From Ascaphus truei (lineage: Eukaryota; Chordata; Amphibia; Anura; Ascaphidae): a stretch of DNA of 64,000 nucleotides. The DNA lies in contig CM071569.1 in NCBI GenBank assembly GCA_036426205.1, forward strand, positions 285,318,418 through 285,382,417. The letters are read 5' to 3'. Positions 52,863-64,000 of the stretch are shown here, one piece after another; within the stretch, counting starts at the first letter, position 1; each line of letters opens with the position of its first letter. The notes below the pieces were generated by a model, which saw only the letters and a program-made list of their open reading frames with translations, did not search any database and was not told the origin of the DNA. The position numbers and the translations under genes are program-made.

Positions 52863-53416
52863 TGTAAGAGATGTGTGCAGAGGTTCAATATAATGGTTCA
52901 TATAAAATATTCCTCTGGCTGTTGCCCTTTTTCTGGGGCCACATAGGGATCATCCTCATCATCCGAATAAGGCTGGAAGGGACCCTGTTCCGTGTGGCTA
53001 GGCTCTTTACACCGGGAACACATTTTCTTCCCCATTCTTGCAGAGTCTGTATATGACTTCAGCTAAGTGGCCATTTTAAAATCCCATGGGTTTTTTTTTT
53101 ACAAGTGGTGGGGTAGATTCTGGTCACAGCATCAGTCCCTTGTGTGGGTCACCATCTGTCGCAGTCCTCCCAGTCAAACTGTGGCATTGTGGCTTTCTCC
53201 AGTGCAGAGTTGTTTTCCTGCCTGGATGTGTAGCCCTTTAATTCTGGTCACTTCTGCACATGATTCTTTTGTTTTGTTGCTCAGGCTGTTTTCAGGAACT
53301 GTATGCAGGCAAAAGCACAAACATTTTCACAGGCAGTCCCCGGGGCCCCTTCGAACTTCAAGGGCCACCTCTCAGCCCAACTTCTGACACCATATGTAAG
53401 AGATGTGTGCAGAGGT
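52863..53416 (-). mobile_element. LTR-retroelement remnant with tRNA-Leu primer site
   Basis: TGTAAGAGATGTGTGCAGAG begins both at 52863 and at 53395. Just left of the second copy lies CCCAACTTCTGACACCA (53376-53392), which resembles the tRNA-Leu 3' end. This is what one expects at the boundary of leader and 5' LTR of a minus-strand element. Between them only about 530 bp of unrecognised leader or LTR remains. Confidence 0.6.
53376..53392 (-). other. Probable primer binding site (tRNA-Leu type)
   Basis: Plus strand CCCAACTTCTGACACCA, one base different from the site at 8872-8888, two bases from the putative LTR edge. Confidence 0.65.
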
Positions 53417-53417
53417 A

Positions 53418-55565
53418 ATCATATTGGAACTGTACCATCTGACCCGAAAATGTGACATCACACCTATTTAAGGCCTGGACGCCTCATTTAACAGGAAGAA
53501 GACGACGAGGCAACATCCGTTGGGACTTACCATGGGGTTTGATTGACAAATGAAAAAGAAGATAGAACATTCAAGATAAGAAAGAAATAATGACAGATGA
53601 AGATAGAAGAAGGTGATAGAAGATAAAAGAAAGAAGAATTTTGTAACCTGTTCCGGATCTTCAAGGTGGATGGCGTTGGATTGACTTTGATGACGTCGCA
53701 GTACGAGAGCTTCCTGAAACGCCGGGATTCAGAGGGTCAACGCTTCTAAAGGTAAGAAAAATATTGAATGTATGTAATTTTATTTTTACAGGTTTTTTTA
53801 TTGTAATTTTTTATTTTTGTTTTTCATTGCCCATTAACTGATAATGTATTAATCTGTGCGGTACCTATGTACAGATAAATACAGTGACAGCCAATGCATT
53901 TTTTGCCAAATGCTTTTTTTGTATTGATTGTTGTTTTTTATTTTTCTGTTTATTGTTTGGCTTAAATTGTTTGTAATTTGGATGGCTTGTTTTTATTTCA
54001 TTTTTAGATTGTTTAGCATTTTTTATTAATTATTTCTTTTGTTGGCTACTGGTTTTAATTGATGTGTTGGCTAGTGTTTTAATTAATGAATTGATTTGTT
54101 GGCTAGTGGTCTAAATTAATTAATTGTTTTGTTGGCTAGTGATTTTATTTATTTAATTGGTTGGCTAGTGCTTTTATATATTTAATTGGTTGGCTAGTGC
54201 TTTTATTTATTGAATTGGGTTGTTTAGGTGCTTGTATATATCTTTTATCACTGTGTATTTTTTGCCTTCATGTTTTTTTATTAGGGTGACCATTGACTGC
54301 TATAGTGACTTATCATGCCCATATTATATGGGTATAATGTACCACTATGCCAATCAATGGGTACAGGGTAGGTATTGTGGTCCCGGGGTGGGTGCTTAGG
54401 CCTCCCGGGGGGTTGCGGGGGAGGGTGGGTTAACCCCTTAATTACTTTAGTGGTTATTAACTGCTAAGGTGATTAAAGAGGGTTAGGAGCCATAAAATTG
54501 TATTTTTTCATGTATTCTTGCTGGCATTGTAGGACATGGACCTGCAGTATGCTGATGAGGATGCCCTTCATGATGGCAGGGGTAAGTAGAAAGGTTTATT
54601 TACTTTATTTATACTGACAGGCTAATGTTTTATTTAATAATGGGCAAATGAGCTATTATCCATATCTGGATAATAGATATTTTGCCCATTATAGTACTGT
54701 ATTTGTTGGTGGTGGTGGGTTGGAGGGTGTATTAATTTAAATGTATTGCAAAACAAAATTGGACACATGATTGGTACCGCAGCCCACAGACACCCGCAGT
54801 GACCACCCGAGTGCCTACAGACACCCACGGGGACCACCTGAGGATCCCCGTACACCCACAGGACTGCCCAAGGTCCTACAGACACCCGCTGGGACCACCT
54901 GAGGACCCATGACACCCATGGGGATCACAGACACTTGCGAAGACCACCAGAGGACCCCCAGACACCCGCGGCCTCTGGTATCAATCATGTGGGGGTAGAT
55001 GAGGTGGGTATTAGTGTTTTTTGTGGGTAGCGGGGGTGGGTGAAGGGGGTACTTGGCCCTTGGTGAGTAGCGGGAGTGGTTAACCCCTTCATTGTCTTAG
55101 CGGTTAGCCGCTAAGGTAATGAAGTTGCCTGTAAATACACTTTTGTTTGCATGGGATTCATGCCGGGGGTCTCCGGTGCTGATATTAATGGATGTCAGCA
55201 CCCGGGGACTCCCGGCATCAATACAATTCAGAAAAAAAGCATTTAATTCCCGTCTCACCGCTTCTCAGCAGGTTCTCACCACCTTCACGCCAACTGTTCC
55301 TGGGATTTTGGGAGAAACTCGCCATTCTAGAGCCGCGACAGGCCTCGGCAACCTAATCGCGGCTACTAGAATTGCACGAGTTTCAGAACCTGCCGATAAA
55401 TGGCTTATCGCCGCTCACCCGGCGATATATTTTTTTGACGGCTCAAAATGTTGGCAATTCGGTCTTTTACCGCCCACTTATTCACGCTTACAGAATCGTA
55501 GTAGGCATTTTGGCCGATAAGTGCTCGATAAGTGGCTTATGAACGCTTAGAGCATAGAGCCCACA
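53418..55565. repeat. Large composite repeat, copy 2 (inverted relative to copy 1)
   Basis: Contains in reverse order the modules of copy 1: an AT-rich TTGGCTAGTG array (53940-54240), GGGTTAACCCCTTAATTAC (54427), an exon-like cassette, AATAATGGGCAAATGAGC (54637), the ACAGACACCCGCGG minisatellite (54780-54970), a CCGGGGGTCTCC stem-loop (55155-55215), and an end TAGAGCATAGAGCCC near 55563. No protein domain recognised. Confidence 0.6.
54533..54581 (+). other. Exon-like cassette 3 in the composite repeat
   Basis: TTCTTGCTGGCATTGTAG is followed by a 49-nt segment starting GACATGGACCTGCAG and then GTAAGT. The lengths of the three cassettes (61, 40, 49 nt) differ only by multiples of three. Confidence 0.45.
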
Positions 55566-56749
55566 ATCTTTTTAGAACCAAAACACTAGTGTAAGTCACC
55601 ACCCCCCCCTCCCCCCCCCCCCCCCCCCGTCACATTAATTTCAGTTTCTAACGAGTTTTCTATTAACTTTAACGAAGCAATCTATTGTCTAACTGATTGG
55701 GGCACATCTGGATCAGAGGGCAGTAAAAGAGATGAACTCCCAAACCACTTAACCCTCTCTAACAATACCCATTTATTTTATAAAGCAAACCCAGAAAAAG
55801 ATGGCTCACGCGGCCCACCTCAAAGTATCGGGATTATTTACTTACATTTTCCTGGCTGCTAAAATAGGGCAATAGTGGTGCTAAAATAGGGCAATAGTGG
55901 TGCTAAAATAGGGCAATAGTGGTGCTAAAAACAGAGAAGACAGAAAATAGCCCAATATTAAACAAGGGGGCAGAATCATACTGCTTTTTAGCAAGTATTT
56001 ATTTAACGCTTTCACTGCTAAGAGGGGCCTGAAACGCATTGGCAGCATTATTATAAAATGAATATTATTATTATTATTATTAATTATTATTAAACCTGGT
56101 GCTGTGCCGAGTTCCCCTTTCTGCAGGTGCTGTTGCGAGGAGATGATAAATCCCATACGTTGCTTATGCCCGATATCCTTATAGGACATTATACACCGTT
56201 TGTTTGTTGTGGTTGCGATCCGTCATGCGTGAGGCTGATAGAAAGTGAGAGCGCAGACCCCCCATCCTGTTCCTGTCCTCCCCGTTAGTCCCTCATCTAA
56301 TTGGATCAGAGTGAAAGGCAAACGAGTGCGTAATGCAATTGTCGGTAGAACAGAGAGGAGAGAGCAGCGGTGACAGCAGGGGACGGGCAGGGAAGCATGC
56401 GAGGAGGAACAGTCTGCTCCTGCTTCCTGGCTGGACATCTCCCCCTACGGATACCAGCCAGCCATTCTCATTAGTCTCTGCAGAGGAAGAGGGGACCTGC
56501 CACAGGCATGCAAGAAATAAATTAGCCTGCCTGTCTCCTGATTCAACTCCTTCCAGGAAAATGCAGAGCGCCTGGCTGTTATAACACAGGCTGCCATGTT
56601 CTCATGTCTCAATCACCTCAGCAGAGACCAACTACTGCCGGTTGCGTGACGGCCTCATGAAGGAACGAATAGTTGGACGATGTAGAGTTTTGCATCCCTC
56701 CAGGTCATCATACACACCGTTACATATATATATACAGTATCTATATCTA
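55566..56749. other. No gene; simple repeats
   Basis: Includes a poly(C) run (55599-55628), three 22-bp units of GCTAAAATAGGGCAATAGTG (55858-55923) and an (ATT)n tract (56058-56092). A plus-strand CACACCGTTACA at 56713-56724 may be the end of another LTR. Confidence 0.5.
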
Positions 56750-57480
56750 TGTAACGGTGTTTCCCCCACCCAATCGCAGATATGGGCCATTACAGGGTGT
56801 GTGGTGTATATACCTGCTGGCAACAGGAGGGCTGAGTCATCCGCCGATGGTAGTGGGGACACAGGAACAGGCTTCTGGGGTTCATACCCCTCATATCTCC
56901 TTAGCAGTGCAGTACCTCCATCTGCTATAGGCTCCAGGACCTGAAGGTGATCTCCCACGGTAGAGCTATAACCTCTCCCACCAGTAAGGTCACGCACCAG
57001 GCAGGAGGTATATAACAACAGGAACAGGTTTATTACTACACTCTGCAGTAACAGGAGCAAGGCAGGATCTGCCCAATACAGTCTCTCAGGGTTCACTGGA
57101 TGATGGTCCCTGGACCACCAGTACAGGCCAAGGGCACCCGCAGCTGTCCTAGCTCTTCCCCACCTCCCTAGCAGAGGCAGAGGTATGGTCCACCCTCACT
57201 CTCCTCCGGAGGGAAGAGCACAAGGGAAGGCCCCAATCTCAGGCTCCCAGTTCTGTGACCTGCCTTCCTCAAGTGGGGGAAGGCACACTAAATTTAGGGC
57301 GGTCCTGCCTTTAAGTACAGCCAGGAGGCGGGCACCCCATTTTCCAGCTACAACAGGATGTACCACCCCCTACTGTCACTCAAGTGCAGTACCAAAGGTG
57401 AAGGGGAAAACCCCATAGCAACTACTGGCAACCTGATAGTACCAGGGTTTATATATATAGGCTCTCCAGTGCTCTGTGCA
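56750..57480 (-). mobile_element. LTR, family B copy 2, minus strand
   Basis: Starts (plus) TGTAACGGTGTTTCCCCC and contains the inverse of CTCCTGTTGCCAGCAGGT, GGAGGTACTGCACTGC, AATAAACCTGTTCC and GTTGCTATGGGGTTTTCCC. It corresponds to 25217-26179 without the MITE. The left terminus is clear, the right one (near 57480) is diverged. Confidence 0.75.
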
Positions 57481-57541
57481 AGGGTCACCCATATCTATGT
57501 CAGTTTGATGTCTCCAAAGTAGAGCGAAGGCACGAGAAAGC

Positions 57542-57543
<2 letters not shown>

Positions 57544-57588
<45 letters not shown>

Positions 57589-58560
57589 NNNNNNNNNNNN
57601 NNNNNNNNNNNNNNNNNTGTGAGGGGGAGTGTGTGAGTGGGAGTGTGTGAGTGTGTGTGAGGGGGAGTGTGTGTGTGTGACTGTGGAGGTTGATGTATGT
57701 GTATATGTGCGAGGGGTAGTGTGTGTGTATATGTTTGGGGGAGCGGTGAGAGAGTGTATATCAGTGTGTGTGTGTGTGTGTGTGTTTGTGCGTGTGTGAT
57801 GGAGAGGGTGTGTGTGTGTATGAGGAGGAGTGTGTGTGTGTGAGCAGGGCGGTGTATCTGTATGGGGTAGCAGAGAGAGTGTGTATCAGTGTGTGTGTGT
57901 GTGTGTGTGAGGGGGCGTGTGTGTGTGTGTATCTGTATGGGGAAGCAGAGAGAGTGGGTGTGTGTGTGCATATGTGTGTGTGTGAGGGAGTGTATGTATG
58001 TGTGGGAGGGGGACTGTGTATGTGTGTGAGAGGGAGAGTGTGTGTGGGGGGGGAGTGTGTGTTTGTGTGTGAGGGGGAGTGTGTGTATGTTTGTAATGGG
58101 GAGTGTGTACAGTAAGTGTGTGTGTGTGTGAGGGGGAGTGTGTGTATGTTTGTGAGGGGGAGTGTGTGAGTGGGAGTGTGTGAGTGTGTGTGAGGGGGAG
58201 TGTGTGTGTGTGACTGTGGAGGTTGATGTATGTGTATATGTGCGAGGGGTAGTGTGTGTGTATATGTTTGGGGGAGCGGTGAGAGAGTGTATATCAGTGT
58301 GTGTGTGTGTGTGTGTGTTTGTGCGTGTGTGATGGAGAGGGTGTGTGTGTGTATGAGGAGGGTGTTGGTGGTGTGGCAGGGCGGGTATCTGTTATGGGGT
58401 AGCAGAGAGAGTGTGTATCAGTGTGTGTGTGTGTGTGTGTGAGGGGGCGTGTGTGTGGGGGGGGGAGTGTGTGTATGTGTGTGAGGGGGAGTGTGTGTAT
58501 CTAAATGGGGAAGCGGAGAGTGTGTATCATTGTTTGTTTGTGTGTGTGTGGGGGGGGGAA
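57544..58560. repeat. (GT)n and GTGTGTGAGGGGGA satellite with an assembly gap
   Basis: Pure (GT)n leads into a gap of N at 57589-57617. After it come mixed units (TGTGAGGGGGAGTGTGTG). A segment of 533 bp starting at 57618 is repeated from 58151 with near identity. Open frames here are repeat artefacts. Confidence 0.92.
57589..57617. other. Assembly gap (29 N)
   Basis: Run of N inside a (GT)n tract. Its true length is unknown. Confidence 0.99.
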
Positions 58561-58789
58561 AGTGTGTGTGTGTGGGATAAAACATGCGAGGCGGGAGGGG
58601 GGAAAGTGAGCGAGTCGGAGGGGAGAGAAATACATGGGTGAAGCGTGGGAAATAGAGGGGGCTCGCGAGCTGTGAAATGCTGTGACTGGCCCCTGTCGAA
58701 CCTAATATGTGTCGGACAGATAGAGGATCCCAGAGATTTTTCAAAATACGTCAAGGGTTCCTCCAAACAAAAAAGGTTGGGAAACACTA

Positions 58790-58940
58790 CCTTAAGGCTA
58801 CCAACAGGCCAGGTCTTAGGATATCCCTACTTCAGCACACGTGACTCAGTCTGAGCCACCTGTGCTGAAGTAGGGATATCCTGAAATCCTGACCTGTTGG
58901 TAGCCCTTAGGAACTGGAGTTGGCTACTCCTAGTGTACAC
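58790..58940. mobile_element. Foldback hAT-like MITE
   Basis: AAGGCTACCAACAGGCCAGG on the left, GACCTGTTGGTAGCCCTTAG on the right, with ATATCCCTACTTCAGCACAC / GTGCTGAAGTAGGGATATCC between. The loop is short. Confidence 0.85.
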
Positions 58941-58979
58941 CCTTGATTTCTGTTATTATATCATTGTGAAGTTGTATAA

Positions 58980-60015
58980 TCCAGGAGTGAGCAAACTTTT
59001 TATGCCGAGCCCCCCTTTTCATCCATGAAATTTCTCGGGCCCCCCCTGCCTGATGTAATCAAAATCACATGACGTCAGCGCACGTGAGTTGGTTCAGCCA
59101 ATGAGGATGAACCAGCGTTGTGACGCATCTGCCACGCGTCTACAATCTCCTGCAGCCAAGTTCACAAATGGCTTGGGGCGCAGGCGTGCGCGCAGGCGTG
59201 CGCGCAGGCGTATACTAGTATGGGATCACTGTTTATTTTATTGTTTGCTTGCATCTGGTAATATGTTTTTTTCTGGTGCACAAACGCAGTCCATTTGAGG
59301 GGGCATTCATCCACCACTTTGCTACATCCCTTCCCTCTCCGCACCCCCCCCCCCCTTCCACTCCCTTTTTTCCTTCTCCCATTTGCTTTCCCCAGTGTCA
59401 TCCACTCCTACCTACCCGTTTTATGTATTATTTCTTTATTCCCATTTTAAATGTTGCCCAGGGATCAGGGATCCCTATAACCAATCTCAAGGGGGGTACT
59501 GATGGATCTCCCCTGCCGATCAATAGTCCCAAGTGACCCCCCCCCCCCTGACCCAAAGAACAATCCTCAGCCTGCCAAAACTCCTCCTCCTAGCCCCTCA
59601 ATTCGGCCATCTCGGCCTGACCTTCATCCCTCCATTTAGGGGGGGTGGCGGGGGGCGCTTCGTTGATCTCTTCCTGGTCCTGCTGGGGCTCCCTGGGGAT
59701 AGGTGATCATGAGGCACGGGCCTGCTCTGGCTCCTCCAGGTGCTGGAAGGCCCTGCTGCCAGTGAGTGTGCAGCTCATTGGTCTGAAAGGGGAACCACCT
59801 CCTCCCCCGCCAGAATTTCCCTCCTCTCCCCCAGCAGCAGCAGACACAGCAAAGCGTGCAGCTGCAGCATCAATCACTCCACGGTGCCGGCCAGACCTGC
59901 AGCGCGTGTGATGTCACTGCGCTGGGGCGTGCTCCTCCCCTGGCCTCTTTGGGGCCATTTCTCTTCAGCCGCCGTACATTCGCAGCCCCCGCGCGCCCTA
60001 TGATGTTGGGCGCCA
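58980..60015. other. No gene; possible MITE start and GC-rich tandem
   Basis: CCAGGAGTGAGCAAACTTTT near 58982 resembles a hAT-type end. 59176-59212 holds three 12-bp units of GGCGTGCGCGCA. 59340-60010 is C-rich and unassigned. Frames there show no known motif. Confidence 0.4.
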
Positions 60016-60880
60016 GCTAGGGTGACCAGACTTTCAAAAGTAAAAACCGGGACACATCATAAAAAGTATTTATAACACAAATTACATCACTTCAAAATAA
60101 ATATTATGATATTTCTCTAATAGCGTCCCCATTTATGCTGTATTATTAATCTCTCTCCCCTCTTCCACAGTCTCACTCTCCTCTCCCCCAGTCTCTCCCT
60201 CTCCCAGTGTTTCTCTCTCCCTCTCCAGTGTCTCTCTATCCCTCCCCTCAGTGTCTCTCCCTCCCCCCACTCTCTCTCTCCCTTTCCCTCCCCCCAATGT
60301 GTCTCTCTTTCTCCCTCCCCCTAGTGTCTCTCTCTCACTACCCCCCAGTCTCTCTCCCTCCAGCCATTGTGTGTCTCTTCCTCCCACCAGTGTCTCTCTC
60401 TCCCTCCCACCAGTGTCTCTCTCTCCCTCCCACCAGTGTCTCTCTCCCTCCCCCAGTGTCTCTCTCTCCCTCCAGCCAGTGTGTATGTCTCTCCCTTTCC
60501 CCAGTGTCTTTCTCTCCCCGTCCCCACAATACTGTATGTCTCTCACCCCCATGTCTCTCTTTCACCCACCTCTCCATGTCTCTCTTTCATCCCCCTCCCA
60601 CATCTCCATGTCTCTTTGACCCCCTCCCACCTCTCCATGTCTCTCTTTGACCCCCCTCTCCATGTCTCTTTTTGACCCCCCTCCCACCTCTCCCTTTGAC
60701 CCCCCTCCCACCTCTCCCTTTGACCCCCCTCTACCTTTGACCCCCCTCCCACATCTCCCTTTGACCCCGCTCCCACCTCTCCCTTTGACCCCCCTCCCAC
60801 CTCTCCATGTCTCTCTTTGACCCCCATCTCCATGACACACACACTCACACTCACACTCTCTCACACACACACTCACCTTA
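60016..60880. repeat. hAT-like end followed by CT-rich minisatellites
   Basis: CTAGGGTGACCAGACTTTC and AAAAACCGGGACACATC resemble a terminal region of a hAT-type repeat. From 60150 to 60540 units of CCCAGTGTCTCTCTCTCCCT recur. From 60550 to 60830 units of TTTGACCCCCCTCCCACCTC with CTCCATGTCTC recur. (CACACT)n follows. Confidence 0.7.
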
Positions 60881-61069
60881 TCATGCTGCGTTCAGCAAGA
60901 CAAAACCTGTGCTGCATTAACTGTGCAGCACAGGGCCACCTAATGGCTGAAGTAGAAATTGCAGCTACTGGCTGCTTTTCTCTCTGCTTCTGGCAAAATC
61001 GCCCCCGCCCCCTGCGCCCCACCCTAAACAATCTTGCGCCCCCCCAGTTTGCGCAGCGATGGTATAATA

Positions 61070-61373
61070 AGTCCCAACTTCAGCACAGGTGGCTCAATCA
61101 GTCCCAACTTCAGCACAGCTGGCTCAATCACTCGCAGCTTCAGCACAGGTGGCTCAATCAGTCCTTGCTTCAGCGCAGGTGGCTCAATCACTCGCAGCTT
61201 CAGCACAGGTGGCTCAATCAGTCCTTGCTTCAGCGCAGGTGGCTCAGTCAGTCCCAGCTTCAGCACAGCTCTCCGACTGACCGACTGATTGAGCCACCCG
61301 AGCTGAAGCAGTGATATCCTGAAAACCTGACCTGTTGGTAGCTCTTGCGGACAGGAGTTGGCCACCCCCCCCC
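61070..61373. mobile_element. Foldback hAT-like MITE with amplified 30-bp unit
   Basis: Seven tandem 30-bp units (AACTTCAGCACAGGTGGCTC, AATCAGTCCC) occupy the left arm. The right arm has a single inverse (TTGAGCCACCCGAGCTGAAG) and the usual end CAGGAGTTGGCCACCCC. Because 30 is divisible by three the array stays open in several frames. Confidence 0.85.
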
Positions 61374-61819
61374 CATACAGAACTGCGTTACATTTTAGAA
61401 TCGCTGGCATTGCGAGTGTATCACATATGACATTATCATTTCAGAAAATGTACTGCATAACTGATCATTGTGGGTGCTTAGCTACATCATTATCCCCATC
61501 CATTAAATGCAAATAACCCTCGCCATCCTGCAGGAGAATGCTGAATTCTTCAGGCAGCTGTCACTAATCACCGAGCAGACTGGCACCTGAGCCCCAGCCC
61601 CCACAGCATACTGTATCTCTGACTGCAGGCAGCTGTCACACAATGACACTTCACACAGCATCTGTCCCAAAGTAAGGACTTCATCCCCGGTGTGCACAGG
61701 CAGGCGACAAACAGCGTGAGAGGAGAGCCGGCCGCAGGCACACCCCGCGCCGCCATTAGCAGATACAATGCAGGAGATTACCTGGGAATGATGCCTTGTG
61801 TTAACATGTTACATTGTAA

Positions 61820-61975
61820 CATTGTTACCTTAGATTGTAAGCTCCTCGGGGCAGGGATTTCCTTTCCTATTGTCTGATGTTGCTGCGCTTATTGTATTAT
61901 TAGAATTCCCTGCACTGCATTGTCTTTGTGAAGCGCCGAGTACACTTATAAATAAAGACATACAATACACTGTAA
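61820..61975 (+). mobile_element. L2-type LINE 3' UTR
   Basis: TTAGATTGTAAGCTCCTCGG, GGCAGGGATTTCCTTTCC, TGTGAAGCGCCGAGTACAC and TTATAAATAAAGAC in L2 order. Confidence 0.8.
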
Positions 61976-62039
61976 CAGACATGCTCTGAGCAGCACTTTT
62001 ACAGATACTTCGAACCGCAAAGGGGCGTTTAGCTGCCGC

Positions 62040-63388
62040 CTTTTCGACCCTGAGGTAGGTCTTGTTGTTTTTAGGGTTAGGATTAGGGGCTCATTGTTTT
62101 TAGGGTTAGGATTTGGGGGTTAGTGCGTTGAGGGTAAGGGGTTAGGGCGTTGAGGGTAAGGGGTTAGTGCGTTGAGGGTAAGGGGTTAGGGCGTTGAGGG
62201 TAAGGGGTTAGTGCGTTGAGGGTAAGGGGTTAGTGCGTTGAGGGTAAGGGGTTAGGGCGTTGAGGGTAAGGGGTTAGGGCGTTGAGGGTAAGTGGTTAGT
62301 GCGTTGAGGGTAAGGGGTTAGGGCGTTGAGGGTAAGGGGTTAGTGTGTTGAGGGTAAGGGGTTAGTGCGTTGAGGGTAAGGTGTAGGGCTGAGGGTGGGT
62401 ATAAGTGGGTTAGGGCTTTGAGGTTAATGGGTTAGGGCTTTGAGGGTAAGGGGTTAGGGCTTTGAGGGTAAGGGGTTAGGGCTTTGAGGGTAAGGGGCTA
62501 GGGGTTTTGAGGGTAAGGGGTTAAAGTTAGGGGTTTGAGGGTAAGGGGTTAGGGTTTTGAGGGTAAGGGGTTAAGGTTAGGTGTTTGAGGGTAAGGGGTT
62601 AGGTTTTGAGGCTAAGGGGTTAAAGTTAGGGGTTTGAGGGTAAGGGGTTAAGGTTAGGGGTTTGCGGGTATGGGGTTAGGGGTTAAGTTAGGGTGGGGTT
62701 GGTATAAAGGGGTTGAGGGTAAGGGGTTAAAGTTAGGGGTTTGAGGGAAGGGGTATGGTAAGGGGTGTTTTTAGAAGTTAGGGGTTTGAGGGGGTAAGGG
62801 GTGGTTAGTTTTAAAGTTAGGGTTTTTTTGAGGGTAAGGGGGTTAGAGGGTTAGGGTAGGGGTTTGGGAGGGTTAAGGGGTTAAGGTTAGGGTTGAGGGA
62901 AGGGGTTAAGTTAGGGGTTTAGGTAGGGTTTGAGAGTAAGGGGTTTGAGGGTAGGGGTTAAGGTTAGGGGTTTGAGGGTAAGGGGTTAAGGTTAGGGGTT
63001 TGAGGGTAAGGGGTTAAGGTTAGGGGTTTAGGTTAGGGTTTTGAGAGTAAGGGGTTTGAGGGTAAGGGGTTAAGGTTAGGGGTTTGAGAGTAAGGGGTTA
63101 AGGTTAGGGGTTTGAGGGTAAGGGGTTAAGGTTAGGGGTTTAGGTTAGGGTTTGAGAGTAAGGGGTTTGAGGGTAAGGGGTTAAGGGTTTGAGGGTAAAG
63201 GGTTAAGGTTGGGTTTTGAGGGTAAAGGGTTAGGGTTTTGAGGGTAAGGTGTTAGGGTTTTGAGGGTAAGGGATTAGGGTTTTGAGGGTAAGGGGTTAAG
63301 ATTTTGAGGGTAAGGAGTTACGGTTAGGGTTTTGAGGTTAAGGGGTTACTGTTAGGGTTTTGAGGGTAAGGGGTTATTGTTAGGGTTT
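62040..63388. repeat. TTAGGG-containing degenerate satellite
   Basis: The first part is 22-bp units (TTAGGGCGTTGAGGGTAAGG plus GG, alternating TTAGTGCG). The later part has 28-30 bp units (GGTTAAGGTTAGGGGTTTGA, GGGTAAGG). Each has a TTAGGG or near-telomeric hexamer. The stretch 62375-62935 is irregular with many single-base slips. Confidence 0.9.
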
Positions 63389-63600
63389 TTTTTTTCCAAC
63401 TTTACTTTTATTGGGTTTTTTATGCATACAGTGTATCACAAACAATAGTCTCAGGAATCAACTGTAACCCGTATCTTTTAACAACACCAAACAAGTATAG
63501 GACACCAACTGAGGGTAACATACAATCCACAAACATGACTTAACAGACGGACAAGACAATATACAGACAGGGAGGAAGGGATAGGTGGGGGGGGGGCTGG
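63386..63600 (-). mobile_element. L1-like LINE 3' end
   Basis: On the minus strand the sequence ends CCAATAAAAGTAAAGTTGG followed by poly(A) (T-run 63389-63399). Upstream it has GTTTGTGATACACTGTATGC and GTATGTTACCCTCAGTTGG, features I associate with L1/Tx1-group 3' UTRs in amphibians. No coding part is visible within the window. Confidence 0.6.
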
Positions 63601-64000
63601 GGGAATAGGGGGCCGCCGCCTTTGTGTCCACAGTCTCGAACTCCTGGCTTCTTCCCTACTCATCGGGCTCTTCTCTTAACTTTTATGAACCTTTTGTTAA
63701 CCTTTTAATAACTTCTGAACTTCTTCTAAGTGCCTTCTTGTCCCAAGCCCTGACTATCTCCACTGATGTCTTCTGTCCCTACTAAAAGGCACACCTGTCC
63801 CGGCTTATAATAATTCTCCTCCTCTCCCCTTCTATCTCTCTTACCTACCTCTGTGACCTCTCTACTGTATTCTTTCACTCCTTCACTCCTCTCTCCTTCT
63901 CTTGGTCCCCAAGCCTCTCTACGCTACCTCCTTCTTTCTATCTTCACTTTCCTTTTCCTATCCCTCCTTATCCTCCCCCCGTTCGCATCCTCTGCCTTCG
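63601..64000. other. CT-rich sequence, possibly more of the L1-like element
   Basis: Pyrimidine-rich plus strand, so purine-rich on the minus strand. No open frame with recognisable motifs, cut by the window end. Confidence 0.3.

Noticed and set aside
53584..53760. Short 19-codon frame before a GTAAGA donor as a first exon
   Set aside because: Starts at ATGACGTCGCAG but stops after 19 codons before the donor, and no matching segment was found in copy 1. Too weak to list as a gene.
57495..58641. His/Thr-rich and Cys/Val-rich frames
   Set aside because: Artefacts of (GT)n/(CA)n repeats, one even spanning the N gap.
60133..60876. Long Arg/Glu/Gly-rich and Ser/Pro/Leu-rich frames
   Set aside because: They arise from the CT-rich minisatellites. 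Both strands are equally open.
61024..61410. Leu-rich repeat-like protein frame
   Set aside because: The 30-bp repeat in a MITE arm gives a periodic translation. It is not a leucine-rich repeat protein.

Overview
This window looks like vertebrate, most likely anuran amphibian, nuclear DNA made almost wholly of transposable elements and simple or tandem repeats. I found no host protein-coding gene, rRNA or tRNA that I can support. The amphibian call is an inference. It rests on the mixture of L2 LINEs, a GIY-YIG Penelope-like element, several Ty3/gypsy LTR families, a recent-looking Tc1/mariner family, Harbinger- and hAT-type MITEs, and short repeats I associate with frog genomes.

1-12.2 kb is a nested LTR-retrotransposon complex. 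A Ty3/gypsy element on the minus strand (about 2347-12237) has lost its 5' part and its reverse transcriptase domain. It was split inside its integrase gene by a second, younger minus-strand element (3861-9890). That inner element has two nearly identical LTRs (8 mismatches in about 508 bp by eye), a GTACT target duplication, a tRNA-Leu primer site, a SCAN-like gag domain, and the domain order gag-PR-IN-RT-RNaseH. Integrase before reverse transcriptase is the hallmark of Gmr1-like Ty3/gypsy elements. A TAA-flanked MITE then landed in its 5' LTR, about 34 bp downstream of the TATA box.

13.8-22.3 kb holds four copies or part-copies of one Tc1/mariner transposon family, all with broken transposases. 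One copy has a foldback duplication of its end and one has 390 bp of foreign filler. An LTR fragment and a Penelope-like element with a GIY-YIG domain lie between them. 22.9-27.5 kb carries two LTR insertions with target duplications, three MITEs and microsatellites. 27.8-38.7 kb contains two L2 LINE copies (the second split by an LTR and two MITEs), a solo LTR, and a large uncharacterised composite repeat with internal minisatellites, a 630-bp foldback element and exon-like cassettes.

39-46 kb is a mosaic of minisatellite, MITEs, solo LTRs and the 3' end of another gypsy element, with one low-repeat stretch (46.4-46.75 kb). 46.9-50.4 kb holds a 58-bp minisatellite with an indel-rich second copy of the flanking sequence, best explained as uncorrected long-read gap filling. 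50.4-64 kb is purine tracts, a second copy of the composite repeat, an LTR remnant, (GT)n-rich satellite with an N gap, foldback MITEs, CT-rich minisatellite, a 1.3-kb TTAGGG-containing degenerate satellite and the 3' end of an L1-like LINE.

The genes do not work together as a pathway. The window is a record of successive insertions whose order can be read from the nesting. All retroelement and transposase reading frames I examined are disrupted.
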